Of a stretch of 13,301 nt of DNA, positions 1 through 6,451 are shown piece after piece. The notes below the pieces were generated by a model. The model made no database searches, was not told where the DNA came from, and was given only the letters and a program-made list of their open reading frames with translations. Both the position numbers and the translations under genes were made by a program. The DNA lies in contig JAPUJS010000529.1 of assembly GCA_027296045.1 (NCBI GenBank), forward strand, positions 1-13,301, given 5' to 3'. The stretch comes from a bacterium. Lineage in GTDB: Bacteria > Latescibacterota > UBA2968. Positions within the stretch are counted from its first letter, which is position 1. Each line of letters opens with the position of its first letter.

Positions 1-58
1 TTATAATAGGGCCTGAATAGCGGATTTCCAATAATTTTTCAGAAAAATAAATTTTAAA

Positions 59-87
59 TTGACATTTCCAACGGAGTTATGTATCGT
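59..87 (+). promoter_or_regulatory. Candidate sigma-70-like promoter of the porin/flavin operon
   Basis: A perfect -35 TTGACA (59-64) is followed after 17 nt by TATCGT (82-87), a fair -10. Transcription would start near 94, inside the left arm of the palindrome at 87-130, so the mRNA would begin with a stem. The distance to the porin ATG is about 145 nt. This rests on consensus matching by eye only. Confidence 0.5.
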
Positions 88-130
88 TAATATTACTTTT
101 GTTTTATTAATAAAACAAAAGTAATATTAA
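87..130. repeat. Perfect 44-bp AT-rich palindrome
   Basis: The 22-nt left arm (87-108, beginning TTAATATTACTTTTG) is followed with no spacer by its exact reverse complement (109-130). Only four of the 44 positions are G or C. It could extrude as a cruciform, form a hairpin at the 5' end of the porin transcript, or end an upstream transcript. The bases immediately outside (G86, T131) do not pair, so the repeat boundary is sharp. Confidence 0.9.
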
Positions 131-186
131 TATAATTAATAGATATGTTCACTTACACTTTATACTCCCAGCCCTCGGCAACCTCG

Positions 187-202
187 AAATGTCAACACAT
201 TT
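187..202. promoter_or_regulatory. Small dyad in the porin leader
   Basis: AAATGT-caac-ACATTT is a 6-bp dyad with a 4-nt spacer, lying 36 nt upstream of the porin ATG. It has the size of a regulator half-site pair but matches no operator I can name. Its reverse strand repeats the TTGACATTT seen at 59-67. The rest of 131-238 shows nothing beyond the ribosome binding site AGAAAGG at 224-230. Confidence 0.3.
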
Positions 203-238
203 GGAGAAACTGCACGCATCTTCAGAAAGGTTCCTTTG

Positions 239-1381
239 ATGCGAACGTTGTGGAATTGTTTTTTCACACTCGCTCTTCTCATAACGGCCGGGGGCCTCGA
301 AGCCCAGGATGACGACAAACGTCCGGGTGTAGAAGGGGGCATTTACGACAAACCTTTTATGGGTCGTCTTGGCAAAAAAGCCCTCATTGGCGGCTATATC
401 GACCACGAATTTGAATGGACCGAGGGCAAAAACAGCACCTTCGACCAGCACCGATTCATCCCGTTTATCTACTCCGAAGTCACCGAACGCCTCCACGTCT
501 CTGCCGAAATCGAGTTTGAACACGGCGGCCTGGTTAAAGGTGGCGGCAGCTCCGACGGTGAAATCAAACTGGAATATGCTGTCATGGACTTCACCTTCAC
601 CGAAGGCTTCAACTATCGGGGCGGGGTCATCCTCTCGCCTCTGGGCCGATTCAACCTCCTCCATGACACCCCCCTCAATGACCTGACCGAACGCCCCACC
701 GTCAACCGGCAAATCATGCCCTCTACCCTGTCCGAGGCAGGAATGGGCTTTTTTGGCACCTTCTACCCCTCCGAACTATCGGTAGCTACCTACGAGCTCT
801 ACCTGGTCAACGGCTTCAACGAAAACGTGATCAACAGCAGCAAGCAACTCCGCATCCGCAGCGGTCGGGGCAGTCAAAAAACGGATAATAACCACAACAA
901 AGCCGTCGTCGGACGCCTTTCCCTCAGCCCCTATTTGGGAATCGATCTGGGCGCATCTTTTCACACCGGCGCGTATGACGATGCGGGCGACAACGGTTTG
1001 ACCATCGTCGGCCTCGACGCGAAATTCACACGCGGCATCTTCGAACTCCAGGGCGAATATGCCCGGGCCGCCGTAGACGTCTCTGACCCCGCAACCGCCG
1101 ACTCCCAGCAGGGTGCTTACGGCCAGGTCAACGTCCATTTTGCACACGACGCCCTATTGCCCCAATCCGTCTGGACCGGCGTGGTGCGCTGGGACTGGGT
1201 GGACTTCGATGCCGATCGTGGCGGCGACTCTGAAATCGGCCTCACGTTTGGCCTGAACTTCCGCCCCGTTGAAGACGCCGTCTTCAAAGTGGACTACAAC
1301 AACACCTGGAAAAGCCCGGCCGGGGGCACCCGTGGAGATGCAACGGGCAGGTTCTTCTTTTCCGTTGCAAGCTATTTCTAA
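239..1381 (+). CDS. Outer-membrane porin-like beta-barrel protein
   Basis: This 380-aa protein is predicted to be exported and inserted in the outer membrane. The first about 22 residues form a Sec signal peptide (hydrophobic core FFTLALLITAGG, likely cleavage after LEA before QDDD). The rest alternates amphipathic strands and polar turns rich in Gly, Asp and aromatics (GGYIDHEFEW, LHVSAEIEFEHGG, GIFELQGEYARA, VWTGVVRWDW). It ends FFFSVASYF, a terminal Phe as in barrel assembly signals. The strand pattern and length resemble phosphate-selective-porin-like (OprO/P) families, but I cannot assign a substrate. ATG 239 is chosen over a TTG codon directly before it because AGAAAGG lies 8 nt upstream. 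It is first in an operon with an FMN-binding protein, a PepSY-type protein and ApbE, so it may admit the electron acceptor or a metal chelate to the periplasm (inference). Confidence 0.75.
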   Translation: MRTLWNCFFTLALLITAGGLEAQDDDKRPGVEGGIYDKPFMGRLGKKALIGGYIDHEFEWTEGKNSTFDQHRFIPFIYSEVTERLHVSAEIEFEHGGLVKGGGSSDGEIKLEYAVMDFTFTEGFNYRGGVILSPLGRFNLLHDTPLNDLTERPTVNRQIMPSTLSEAGMGFFGTFYPSELSVATYELYLVNGFNENVINSSKQLRIRSGRGSQKTDNNHNKAVVGRLSLSPYLGIDLGASFHTGAYDDAGDNGLTIVGLDAKFTRGIFELQGEYARAAVDVSDPATADSQQGAYGQVNVHFAHDALLPQSVWTGVVRWDWVDFDADRGGDSEIGLTFGLNFRPVEDAVFKVDYNNTWKSPAGGTRGDATGRFFFSVASYF

Positions 1382-2083
1382 ATGGTCCGTTCTCCCTCAC
1401 ACAAATGCCTTTCCACGGATCGAAGCGACGTGTGCGTGAAGCGGTTAAACCTTCTCACACACATTACCCTGGAACGGGTATTCAAAAGAGCTTGCACATC
1501 GCGCCTTCAGCATATAGCCGTACTCTACTTTTTTCTATTTGCATTTCCAGTTTTCGCACAGCTTCCGTCCGAAAGCCCCGACGGGCCCGATGCCGTAAAA
1601 ATCTATCTCACAGAAGCCCAGGCCCTCGAAAAAGCATTTCCAAAAGCCGACACCCTCTGGAGCGAAGTCTGGACGCCCACCCCACAAGCACGTAACCGCA
1701 TCCAGCGCCGGCTCGGCTGGCGGCTCGAAGAAAAAAGCTTCACCATTCACCAGGGTCGCAAAAATGGAAACCATCTCGGCTATGCCGTCATCACCGAACA
1801 GATCGGGCTCTACAAACCCATCACTTTCATCGTAAAGACCAACCCCGAAGCCCGGGCAGAAGCCGTGTGGATCATGGTCTACCGCGAATCCCGGGGAGGT
1901 CAAATCCGCCGACAGCGATTTTTGAGACAATATCAAAACAAAACGGCCCGCAACCCCATTCGGCTCAATCGCGATATCATTGGCATCACCGGTGCCACAC
2001 TCTCGGTTCGAGCCCTCAACGCCGGCGTAAAAAGAATCCTAACCGTGCTCGAAGCAGGATACCTTCAGAAAGACACAGAATGA
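1382..2083 (+). CDS. Exported FMN-binding domain protein (predicted ApbE substrate)
   Basis: This 233-aa protein carries a C-terminal FMN_bind-type domain (about residues 115-225), as in NqrC and RnfG. The segment RDIIGITGATLSVRAL matches the flavinylation motif [ST]GA[TS]; by family knowledge Thr206 would carry FMN through a phosphoester bond made by ApbE, which is encoded two genes downstream. An oddity is that Gly201 occupies the position usually held by Asp in Dxx[ST]GAT; Asp198 lies three residues earlier. A hydrophobic segment (HIAVLYFFLFAFPVFAQ, residues 44-60) looks like a signal peptide or anchor, so the domain is periplasmic. The start is uncertain. ATG 1382 abuts the porin stop codon but has no clear ribosome binding site and leaves a long N-terminal stretch; GTG at 1430 or 1436 are alternatives. 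Its stop overlaps the next start (ATGA). Role: one-electron carrier in an extracytoplasmic redox chain (inference). Confidence 0.8.
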   Translation: MVRSPSHKCLSTDRSDVCVKRLNLLTHITLERVFKRACTSRLQHIAVLYFFLFAFPVFAQLPSESPDGPDAVKIYLTEAQALEKAFPKADTLWSEVWTPTPQARNRIQRRLGWRLEEKSFTIHQGRKNGNHLGYAVITEQIGLYKPITFIVKTNPEARAEAVWIMVYRESRGGQIRRQRFLRQYQNKTARNPIRLNRDIIGITGATLSVRALNAGVKRILTVLEAGYLQKDTE

Positions 2084-2895
2084 GCCTTGCCCCTCCACCA
2101 GAAATAATGACACGCCCATCCCCTCCCCAATCCGCAACTGCTGCCCGCACAAGCTGGCATCGCAGAAGACGCCCTGGGGAAAAACGTCCGGACCGCTTTC
2201 GCAAATTGCACCGCACCGTCGGTGTTGGGGCCGCCCTCTTTCTGGTTGTCTTATCCCTCACTGGCTTCCTGCTCCACCACCCCGGTCTGCTCGGATCTGC
2301 CTCTGAAAAAACCCTCTCTTTTGCCGTAGACCCGCAAGACCCCAATCACCTTTTCCGGGGCACTGTTTCTGGCCTTTATGCCTCAGACAACGGTGGGCAC
2401 GCCTGGTATGAAGTCCCCATGCTCTTCACCGCCGAACGGGCCGTTGACATTGCCTTTGTGCCCGGCAATCCCCGGCGCGTCTATGTGGTCCTGGAAGACC
2501 TGGGCATCATCCGTTCTCTGGACGGCGGCGTGGTCTGGCAGCAAATACCTCTGGGGTTTGTCCCACTAATCGAAGGGGTCCGTCTCCAGAAAATCGGAAT
2601 CGGCAGCGACGAAAGCCTTCGCATCTGGACCTCCGGAGGACTCCTGTTCAGTCCGGATACCGGGGTGACCTGGACCCCCGTTGGAGATCAGAATCCCCCC
2701 GGCCAGGATCTCTATACCCTCGTGCATCAAATTCACACCGGATATATCTTCGACACCTGGCTCCCCTCCTTTTACGACATCGTCGCATGTGCGACAATCG
2801 GTTTGACCCTCACAGGCCTGTTCCTCTGGTGGCGGTCTGGAGGAAAACTCCGGCGTAAAAAGATGGGTCGAAACCGGATCCATGTTCAAAAATGA
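2080..2895 (+). CDS. PepSY-type two-helix membrane protein with periplasmic Asp-box (BNR) repeats
   Basis: This 271-aa protein starts at the ATG overlapping the previous stop (ATGA); an open frame extends further upstream but only over the preceding gene. A basic N-terminus leads to RKLHRTVGVGAALFLVVLSLTGFLL (helix 1, about 42-66, given here as its key start and end: LHR, LTGFLL). Near the C-terminus are LVHQIHTGYIFD and IGLTLTGLFLWWR (helix 2, about 233-251), then a basic tail. Both ends match PepSY-associated TM proteins (LHRW...LTG and LHTG...TGLYLWW), whose histidines may bind haem; here His44, His216 and His219 are candidates. Between the helices there is no PepSY domain but three Asp-boxes at even spacing: SDNGGHAW (102-109), SLDGGVVW (146-153), SPDTGVTW (191-198), the signature of beta-propeller blades. 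It probably passes electrons across the inner membrane to the flavoprotein, with the repeats as docking surface (inference). Confidence 0.75.
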   Translation: MSLAPPPEIMTRPSPPQSATAARTSWHRRRRPGEKRPDRFRKLHRTVGVGAALFLVVLSLTGFLLHHPGLLGSASEKTLSFAVDPQDPNHLFRGTVSGLYASDNGGHAWYEVPMLFTAERAVDIAFVPGNPRRVYVVLEDLGIIRSLDGGVVWQQIPLGFVPLIEGVRLQKIGIGSDESLRIWTSGGLLFSPDTGVTWTPVGDQNPPGQDLYTLVHQIHTGYIFDTWLPSFYDIVACATIGLTLTGLFLWWRSGGKLRRKKMGRNRIHVQK

Positions 2896-3941
2896 TCCCT
2901 GCATCTTCTAAACGAACATTCTCCAGACAGATCATCGCGATTGTTTTTGCCAGTCTGCCCCTTTGTACGGTTCAAAGCGCTCAACTGGAACGCATGCAGT
3001 TTCTGATGGGCACAACCGCCACCGTCCAGGTCTGGGGCCACGACAGCACCTTTTGCGAACGCGCACTGGACGCCGCCTTTGCCGAATTAGCCGATGTAGA
3101 TCACGTCATGAGCACCTACAAACCCGACAGTCAGATTTCACGGCTCAATCGGGAGGGCGCTACGGACTGGGTTAAAATTGACCCCCGTTTTTATCAGGTG
3201 CTACAGTCCGCAACTTATTACAGCGACTTAACCGAAGGCGCATTTGACATCACCCTCCTGCCCTTGATGCGTTTGTGGGGCTTTCGGGATGGGATACCGC
3301 AAATCCCCCATTCGGATGTGTTACAGGCCACTTTAAGAAACGTTGGGTCCCACCACATTTATCTTCATCCAAACATGCCGCAGGTCCGCTTCAATCAAGC
3401 AAACCTCCAGCTCGACCTGGGAGGTATTGCCAAAGGCTATGCTCTCGACCGAGCCGCCGGGCGTCTCAAAGCACTGGGAGCCACCGCCGGCGTGCTCAAC
3501 TTAGGGGGTAATTTCCTAACTTTCGGCACTCGGCCGGAAACCGTTGTTGGCATCCAGCACCCCAAAATTTCCGACCAGCTGCTCGGCACGTTTGAAATCG
3601 AACATGGATCGGTGGCCACTTCCGGCGGCTATGAAAAATACGTCACCATCAACGGCAAATCCTATGGCCACATTCTGGACCCCCGTACGGGCACACCCGC
3701 CAAAGGCCTGATCAGCGCCACCGTGGTCGCCCCTACCGGCACCGCAGCAGATGCTCTGGCCACCGCGCTATTTGTGCTGGGTCCTCAAAAAGGGGCACAC
3801 CTGCTCAAAACCCTCGACTACACAGAAGGCATACTGGCCTGGGACGGGGAGGACGGTACATTGCAAGTGTACATTTCACCAGGCCTCCAATCGACCTTTC
3901 ACGCCACAGATCCAGATCTTCTAAAAACACCAAGGCCGTAA
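2892..3941 (+). CDS. apbE: FAD:protein FMN transferase, ApbE family
   Basis: This 349-aa enzyme moves FMN from FAD onto a Thr of exported flavoproteins, using Mg2+ in the periplasm. Family motifs appear in order: FLMGTTATV (37-45), STYKPDSQISRLN (74-86), GAFDIT (116-121), DLGGIAKGYALD (175-186), LNLGGN (202-207), SVATSGGYEKY (240-250), GHILDPRTGTPA (259-270), and the metal-site region TAADALATALFVLG (284-297). The N-terminus (IIAIVFASLPLCTVQSA) is a signal peptide, probably cut before QLER; Cys25 is not in a good lipobox. The ATG overlaps the preceding stop by 4 nt (ATGA). Length is normal for the family. The obvious substrate is the FMN-binding protein in the same operon. SGGYEKY replaces the more common SGDY or SGNY variants, a minor difference. 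Confidence 0.95.
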   Translation: MIPASSKRTFSRQIIAIVFASLPLCTVQSAQLERMQFLMGTTATVQVWGHDSTFCERALDAAFAELADVDHVMSTYKPDSQISRLNREGATDWVKIDPRFYQVLQSATYYSDLTEGAFDITLLPLMRLWGFRDGIPQIPHSDVLQATLRNVGSHHIYLHPNMPQVRFNQANLQLDLGGIAKGYALDRAAGRLKALGATAGVLNLGGNFLTFGTRPETVVGIQHPKISDQLLGTFEIEHGSVATSGGYEKYVTINGKSYGHILDPRTGTPAKGLISATVVAPTGTAADALATALFVLGPQKGAHLLKTLDYTEGILAWDGEDGTLQVYISPGLQSTFHATDPDLLKTPRP

Positions 3942-3961
3942 GCAAATGTGCCCACGGCCTT
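3923..3961 (-). terminator. Possible terminator of the - strand ferritin gene
   Basis: An 8-bp perfect stem (AAGGCCGT 3932-3939 with ACGGCCTT 3954-3961, loop 14 nt) covers the apbE stop codon. Read on the - strand it is followed by GGTG and then five T (3927-3923), so it fits the ferritin gene ending at 4013. On the + strand no T-run follows closely, so its effect on apbE transcripts is unclear. Confidence 0.5.
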
Positions 3962-4012
3962 CGGTATTGGATCGAAATTCTTTTTGCTCCAGTGTTGAAA
4001 AAATGCCTCCGA

Positions 4013-4498
4013 CTACCCCCTATCTCGATCCAACAAAAACAGCCCATACGGATCGTTGCCCACCAACCGTAGTTTCTCCACAATGCTGCCCACCATCGCC
4101 TCTTCTTCCACCTGGTTTTGCACAAACCACTGCAAAAATAAATGGGTCGCGTGATCCCGCTCCGACTGGGATAAGTCTACCAAACCGTTGATCAACCCGC
4201 TTGAATCCTGTTCCTGCCGATAGGCATCCTCAAAGGCCTCCAGGGGAGATTCCCATTCCTGGGGTGGTTCTTCAATGTGGGCCAATTTCACCCTGCAGCC
4301 GCGGTCGTTGATATAATCCAGAATCTTGAGGGCATGAACCCGCTCTTCTTTATACTGATCTCGCATCCACTTGCCAAACCCTTTTAGATGAATCGACTGG
4401 AAATAAGACTCCATCGCCAGATAATGAAAGGCGGAATGGAACTCGCAATTCAACTGTTGGTTCAATGCATCAAGCACCTTATCATTGATGGCAGCCAT
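4013..4498 (-). CDS. Ferritin-like iron storage protein, paralogue A
   Basis: This 161-aa non-haem ferritin of the bacterial FtnA type stores iron in the cytoplasm as a 24-mer. Ferroxidase ligands are present with an offset of +2 from E. coli FtnA: Glu19 (LNCEF), Glu52 and His55 (KEERVH), Glu96 (RQEQ), Gln129 and Glu132 (NQVEEE); Tyr26 matches FtnA Tyr24. The equivalent of FtnA Glu126, a ligand of the third iron site, is Asn128. The start at 4498 is preferred over an in-frame ATG at 4558 because GAGGGGAAGG lies just upstream and the N-terminus MAAINDKVLDALNQQLN then matches ferritins; the longer form adds a 20-residue tail with no family match. It is divergent from a second ferritin gene, and the two share a 280-bp intergenic region. 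Confidence 0.93.
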   Translation of the reverse strand: MAAINDKVLDALNQQLNCEFHSAFHYLAMESYFQSIHLKGFGKWMRDQYKEERVHALKILDYINDRGCRVKLAHIEEPPQEWESPLEAFEDAYRQEQDSSGLINGLVDLSQSERDHATHLFLQWFVQNQVEEEAMVGSIVEKLRLVGNDPYGLFLLDRDRG

Positions 4499-4571
4499 AA
4501 CCTTCCCCTCGATATTGGCAACATCTACTCCGTCTTGGATGGACATTCCAACGGTCATTTTGCTAAATATG

Positions 4572-4600
4572 ATTTTATGTTAAAACGATGCCAAAGTAAA
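4572..4600 (-). promoter_or_regulatory. Candidate promoter of ferritin A
   Basis: On the - strand TTTACT (4600-4595) is followed after 17 nt by TAAAAT (4577-4572), giving an expected start near 4565 and a leader of about 67 nt. The -35 lies inside the first copy of the direct repeat, which suggests the repeat is an operator. Confidence 0.45.
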
Positions 4601-4631
4601 GGCTTAACTTGCTCTGAAGTAAAGACTTAAC
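4594..4631. repeat. Tandem 15-bp direct repeat between the ferritin genes (candidate operator)
   Basis: AAGTAAAGGCTTAAC (4594-4608) recurs as AAGTAAAGACTTAAC (4617-4631), one mismatch, 23 bp start to start, about two helical turns. The second copy has internal dyad character (AAGT-aaag-ACTT). The region between the divergent genes (4499-4778) otherwise holds AT-rich sequence with no gene. The sites do not resemble the classic Fur box, so the regulator is unknown. Confidence 0.6.
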
Positions 4632-4638
4632 CTATCCT
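4609..4638 (+). promoter_or_regulatory. Weak candidate promoter of ferritin B
   Basis: TTGCTC (4609-4614) and TATCCT (4633-4638) are 18 nt apart. The second repeat copy fills the spacer, so a bound protein would block or reshape this promoter. The leader to ATG 4779 would be about 135 nt. Other starts in the AT-rich 4640-4770 stretch are possible. Confidence 0.3.
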
Positions 4639-4778
4639 ACGGTTCTCTAAGTTACCTCTATAGATCGCAATAGATACATTAAAAACAGTTATTTATGTTA
4701 AATTTTTTAATCTTTTGGTTTTTTTTTAGTATCTTTGTTCTGTTGGTTACAATTTTCATGATCTTTATGGAGATGTAC

Positions 4779-5309
4779 ATGCTCAGTGAGAATATCGAAA
4801 AAGCGCTCAATGACCAGCTCAACCGAGAATTCTTTTCTTCCTATTACTACCTTTCGATGGCAGCATATTTCCTGAGCCAGAACCTGAAAGGGTTTTCCCA
4901 CTGGATGCGCATCCAGGCCCAGGAAGAAACGATCCATGCTCTCAAAATTTACGATTTCATCGACGATCGAGACGGAGAGATCGACTTAAATGCCATGGAT
5001 ACCCCACCCAAAGCCTGGGACACACCTCTGGATGTATTTCAAGATGCGTTAAAACACGAACAGAAAATTTCTAACCACATCTATGAATTGGCCGACCTAT
5101 CCCTTCAGGAAAAAGACCATGCCACCAACACCTTCTTGCAATGGTTCATTGCCGAACAGGTCGAAGAAGAAGCCACCGCCAAAGAAATGATCGACACCCT
5201 GAAACTTATCGGCAATGACGGCAGCGGACTCTTCCTGTTGGATCGAGACCTGGTCCAGCGTACTCTGCTAGCATCCGAGGCCGACGCAGACCCCGCTGGC
5301 GATATGTAG
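4779..5309 (+). CDS. Ferritin-like iron storage protein, paralogue B
   Basis: This 176-aa FtnA-type ferritin has all diiron-centre ligands at the same numbers as E. coli FtnA: Glu17, Tyr24, Glu50, His53, Glu94, Gln127, Glu130. The third-site ligands Glu49, Glu126 and Glu129 are also kept (QEETIH, EQVEEE). That exact numbering supports the start at ATG 4779, where GGAG (4769-4772) lies 6 nt upstream. An open frame reaches back to 4695 and would add a 28-residue hydrophobic leader, which I reject. Compared with paralogue A it has a longer C-terminal tail (LVQRTLLASEADADPAGDM) beyond the common LFLLDRD. It is expected to oxidise Fe2+ and store it as a ferric mineral in the cytoplasm. Divergent pairing with A suggests joint control but distinct kinetics or timing. 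Confidence 0.95.
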   Translation: MLSENIEKALNDQLNREFFSSYYYLSMAAYFLSQNLKGFSHWMRIQAQEETIHALKIYDFIDDRDGEIDLNAMDTPPKAWDTPLDVFQDALKHEQKISNHIYELADLSLQEKDHATNTFLQWFIAEQVEEEATAKEMIDTLKLIGNDGSGLFLLDRDLVQRTLLASEADADPAGDM

Positions 5310-5359
5310 GCCCTTATAAGACACGTCTATTTTCTTTCATTAAAATTTACAATACTTTG

Positions 5360-5388
5360 TTGACAAACGGTTTCTTATGCATTATCTT
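5360..5388 (+). promoter_or_regulatory. Promoter of the sigma-54 activator gene
   Basis: TTGACA (5360-5365), 17 nt, TATCTT (5383-5388). It is the best sigma-70-like match in the window, with the same -35 and spacing as the porin promoter candidate. The start would be near 5395, about 50 nt before ATG 5444, which argues against translation from the earlier in-frame codons at 5357 on. Confidence 0.65.
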
Positions 5389-5443
5389 GTTGATTACTTT
5401 TCCCTTAAAGCTTATAGCGCTTATTAGATTCCATTGCAAACAA

Positions 5444-6433
5444 ATGCCCGATTTCAGCAGCATTATAGGTGTGAGCCCGGCGATTCGTGAAGTCACTTCC
5501 TTGCTGGAACGCGTCGTGCAAAACCCTGAAATCTCGGTTCTCATCTATGGCGAAACGGGCACGGGCAAAGAAATCGCCGCCAGAGCCATTCACGACAACA
5601 GCGCCACCGGCGACGAACTCTTTGTCGAAGTCAATTGCGCGGCCATTCCCGAACACCTCCTGGAGTCCGAACTCTTCGGATACGAAAAAGGAGCTTACAC
5701 CGGTGCCGAGCGCACCAAGCGCGGCCTGTTTGAACTCGCCGACGGCGGCACCCTCCTCCTGGACGAAATTGGATATATGAGCCTGGGCCTTCAGGCCAAA
5801 CTCCTCAAGGCCGTCGAGGAAAAAACCTTCCGACGTCTGGGCGGCGAAAAAGAAGTCCAGGTCAAAGTGCGCATTATTGCAAGCACCAATATTGACCTGT
5901 CCGTCGTCATGTCCGAAAGAAAATTTCGGGAAGACCTCTTCTACCGGCTCAATGAAATTCCACTCACCATGCCGCCCCTTCGGGAACGCGAGGATGATGT
6001 GATCCTCCTGTCCGAAAGCTTCATTGAAGAATTTGCCAAACAATACAACCTGCAACCGCGCACCCTTTCGGAAACATCCAAAGAACTACTCAGACAGTAT
6101 CACTGGCCCGGAAATGTCCGGGAATTGCGCAACGCCATCAAGCGGTCGATGATCATGCACGATGCCGAAGTGCTCTCTCCTGAAATGATCCCGGTCAGTA
6201 TCCGTTCCACCAACTCCCTGGCCAAGCAACACTGGAACAGCAATCAATTGGTGATCGAAGTCCCCGATGAGGGCGTCACGTTTGAAGAGGTCGAAAAGCA
6301 AGTGATCGACCACACCCTCAAACTTACCAACTGGAACAAAAACAAGGCCGCCCGCATGCTCAAAATTTCGCGGCCCCGGCTGCTTCGAAAAATTGAAAAA
6401 TACGACCTGGAACCCGTCACACAGGAGGTGTAA
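5444..6433 (+). CDS. Sigma-54-dependent transcriptional activator without a sensor domain (PspF-like architecture)
   Basis: This 329-aa protein starts almost directly at the AAA+ domain (about 6-240): Walker A GETGTGKE (36-43), the sigma-54 contact loop GAYTGA (84-89, Tyr for the usual Phe), Walker B LLLDEIG (104-110), FREDLFYRLNEIP (161-173, with the arginine-finger region), and WPGNVREL (221-228). The C-terminal Fis-type HTH lies at about 283-318 (NWNKNKAARMLKISRPRLLRKI). There is no receiver, GAF or PAS domain in front, so control must come from a partner, expression level or the domain itself. The family remodels RNA polymerase carrying sigma-54 by ATP hydrolysis; RpoN must be encoded elsewhere. 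Residue 111 after DEIG is Tyr where Asp is typical (DEIGDM). No clear ribosome binding site precedes ATG 5444, but the promoter position supports it. Target genes are unknown; I saw no convincing -24/-12 site in the window. Confidence 0.92.
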   Translation: MPDFSSIIGVSPAIREVTSLLERVVQNPEISVLIYGETGTGKEIAARAIHDNSATGDELFVEVNCAAIPEHLLESELFGYEKGAYTGAERTKRGLFELADGGTLLLDEIGYMSLGLQAKLLKAVEEKTFRRLGGEKEVQVKVRIIASTNIDLSVVMSERKFREDLFYRLNEIPLTMPPLREREDDVILLSESFIEEFAKQYNLQPRTLSETSKELLRQYHWPGNVRELRNAIKRSMIMHDAEVLSPEMIPVSIRSTNSLAKQHWNSNQLVIEVPDEGVTFEEVEKQVIDHTLKLTNWNKNKAARMLKISRPRLLRKIEKYDLEPVTQEV

Positions 6434-6451
6434 TCCTACGGGCCAGTGGCG

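Noticed and set aside
1867..2079. 71-residue N-terminal extension of the PepSY-type protein
   Set aside because: It lies over the FMN-binding gene in another frame, has no domain, and ATG 2080 overlaps the preceding stop in the usual coupled way.
4714..4737. Bacteroidota-type promoter (TTTG and TATCTTTG) before ferritin B
   Set aside because: The -7-like element is present, but the spacing to TTTG is 12 nt, far from the roughly 19-21 nt of that class.
4695..4778. Hydrophobic 28-residue N-terminal extension of ferritin B, which would make a membrane-anchored ferritin
   Set aside because: The stretch is AT-rich intergenic DNA that codes for Phe, Ile and Leu by composition. GGAG sits 6 nt before ATG 4779, and from there all ligand numbers equal those of E. 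coli FtnA.
5357..5443. Hydrophobic N-terminal extension of the sigma-54 activator resembling a membrane sensor helix
   Set aside because: It coincides with a TTGACA-17-TATCTT promoter and AT-rich DNA; transcription would start after most of it.
5405..6055. 216-codon - strand frame opposite the sigma-54 activator
   Set aside because: It is a shadow of the AAA+ domain with no family motif and no ribosome binding site.
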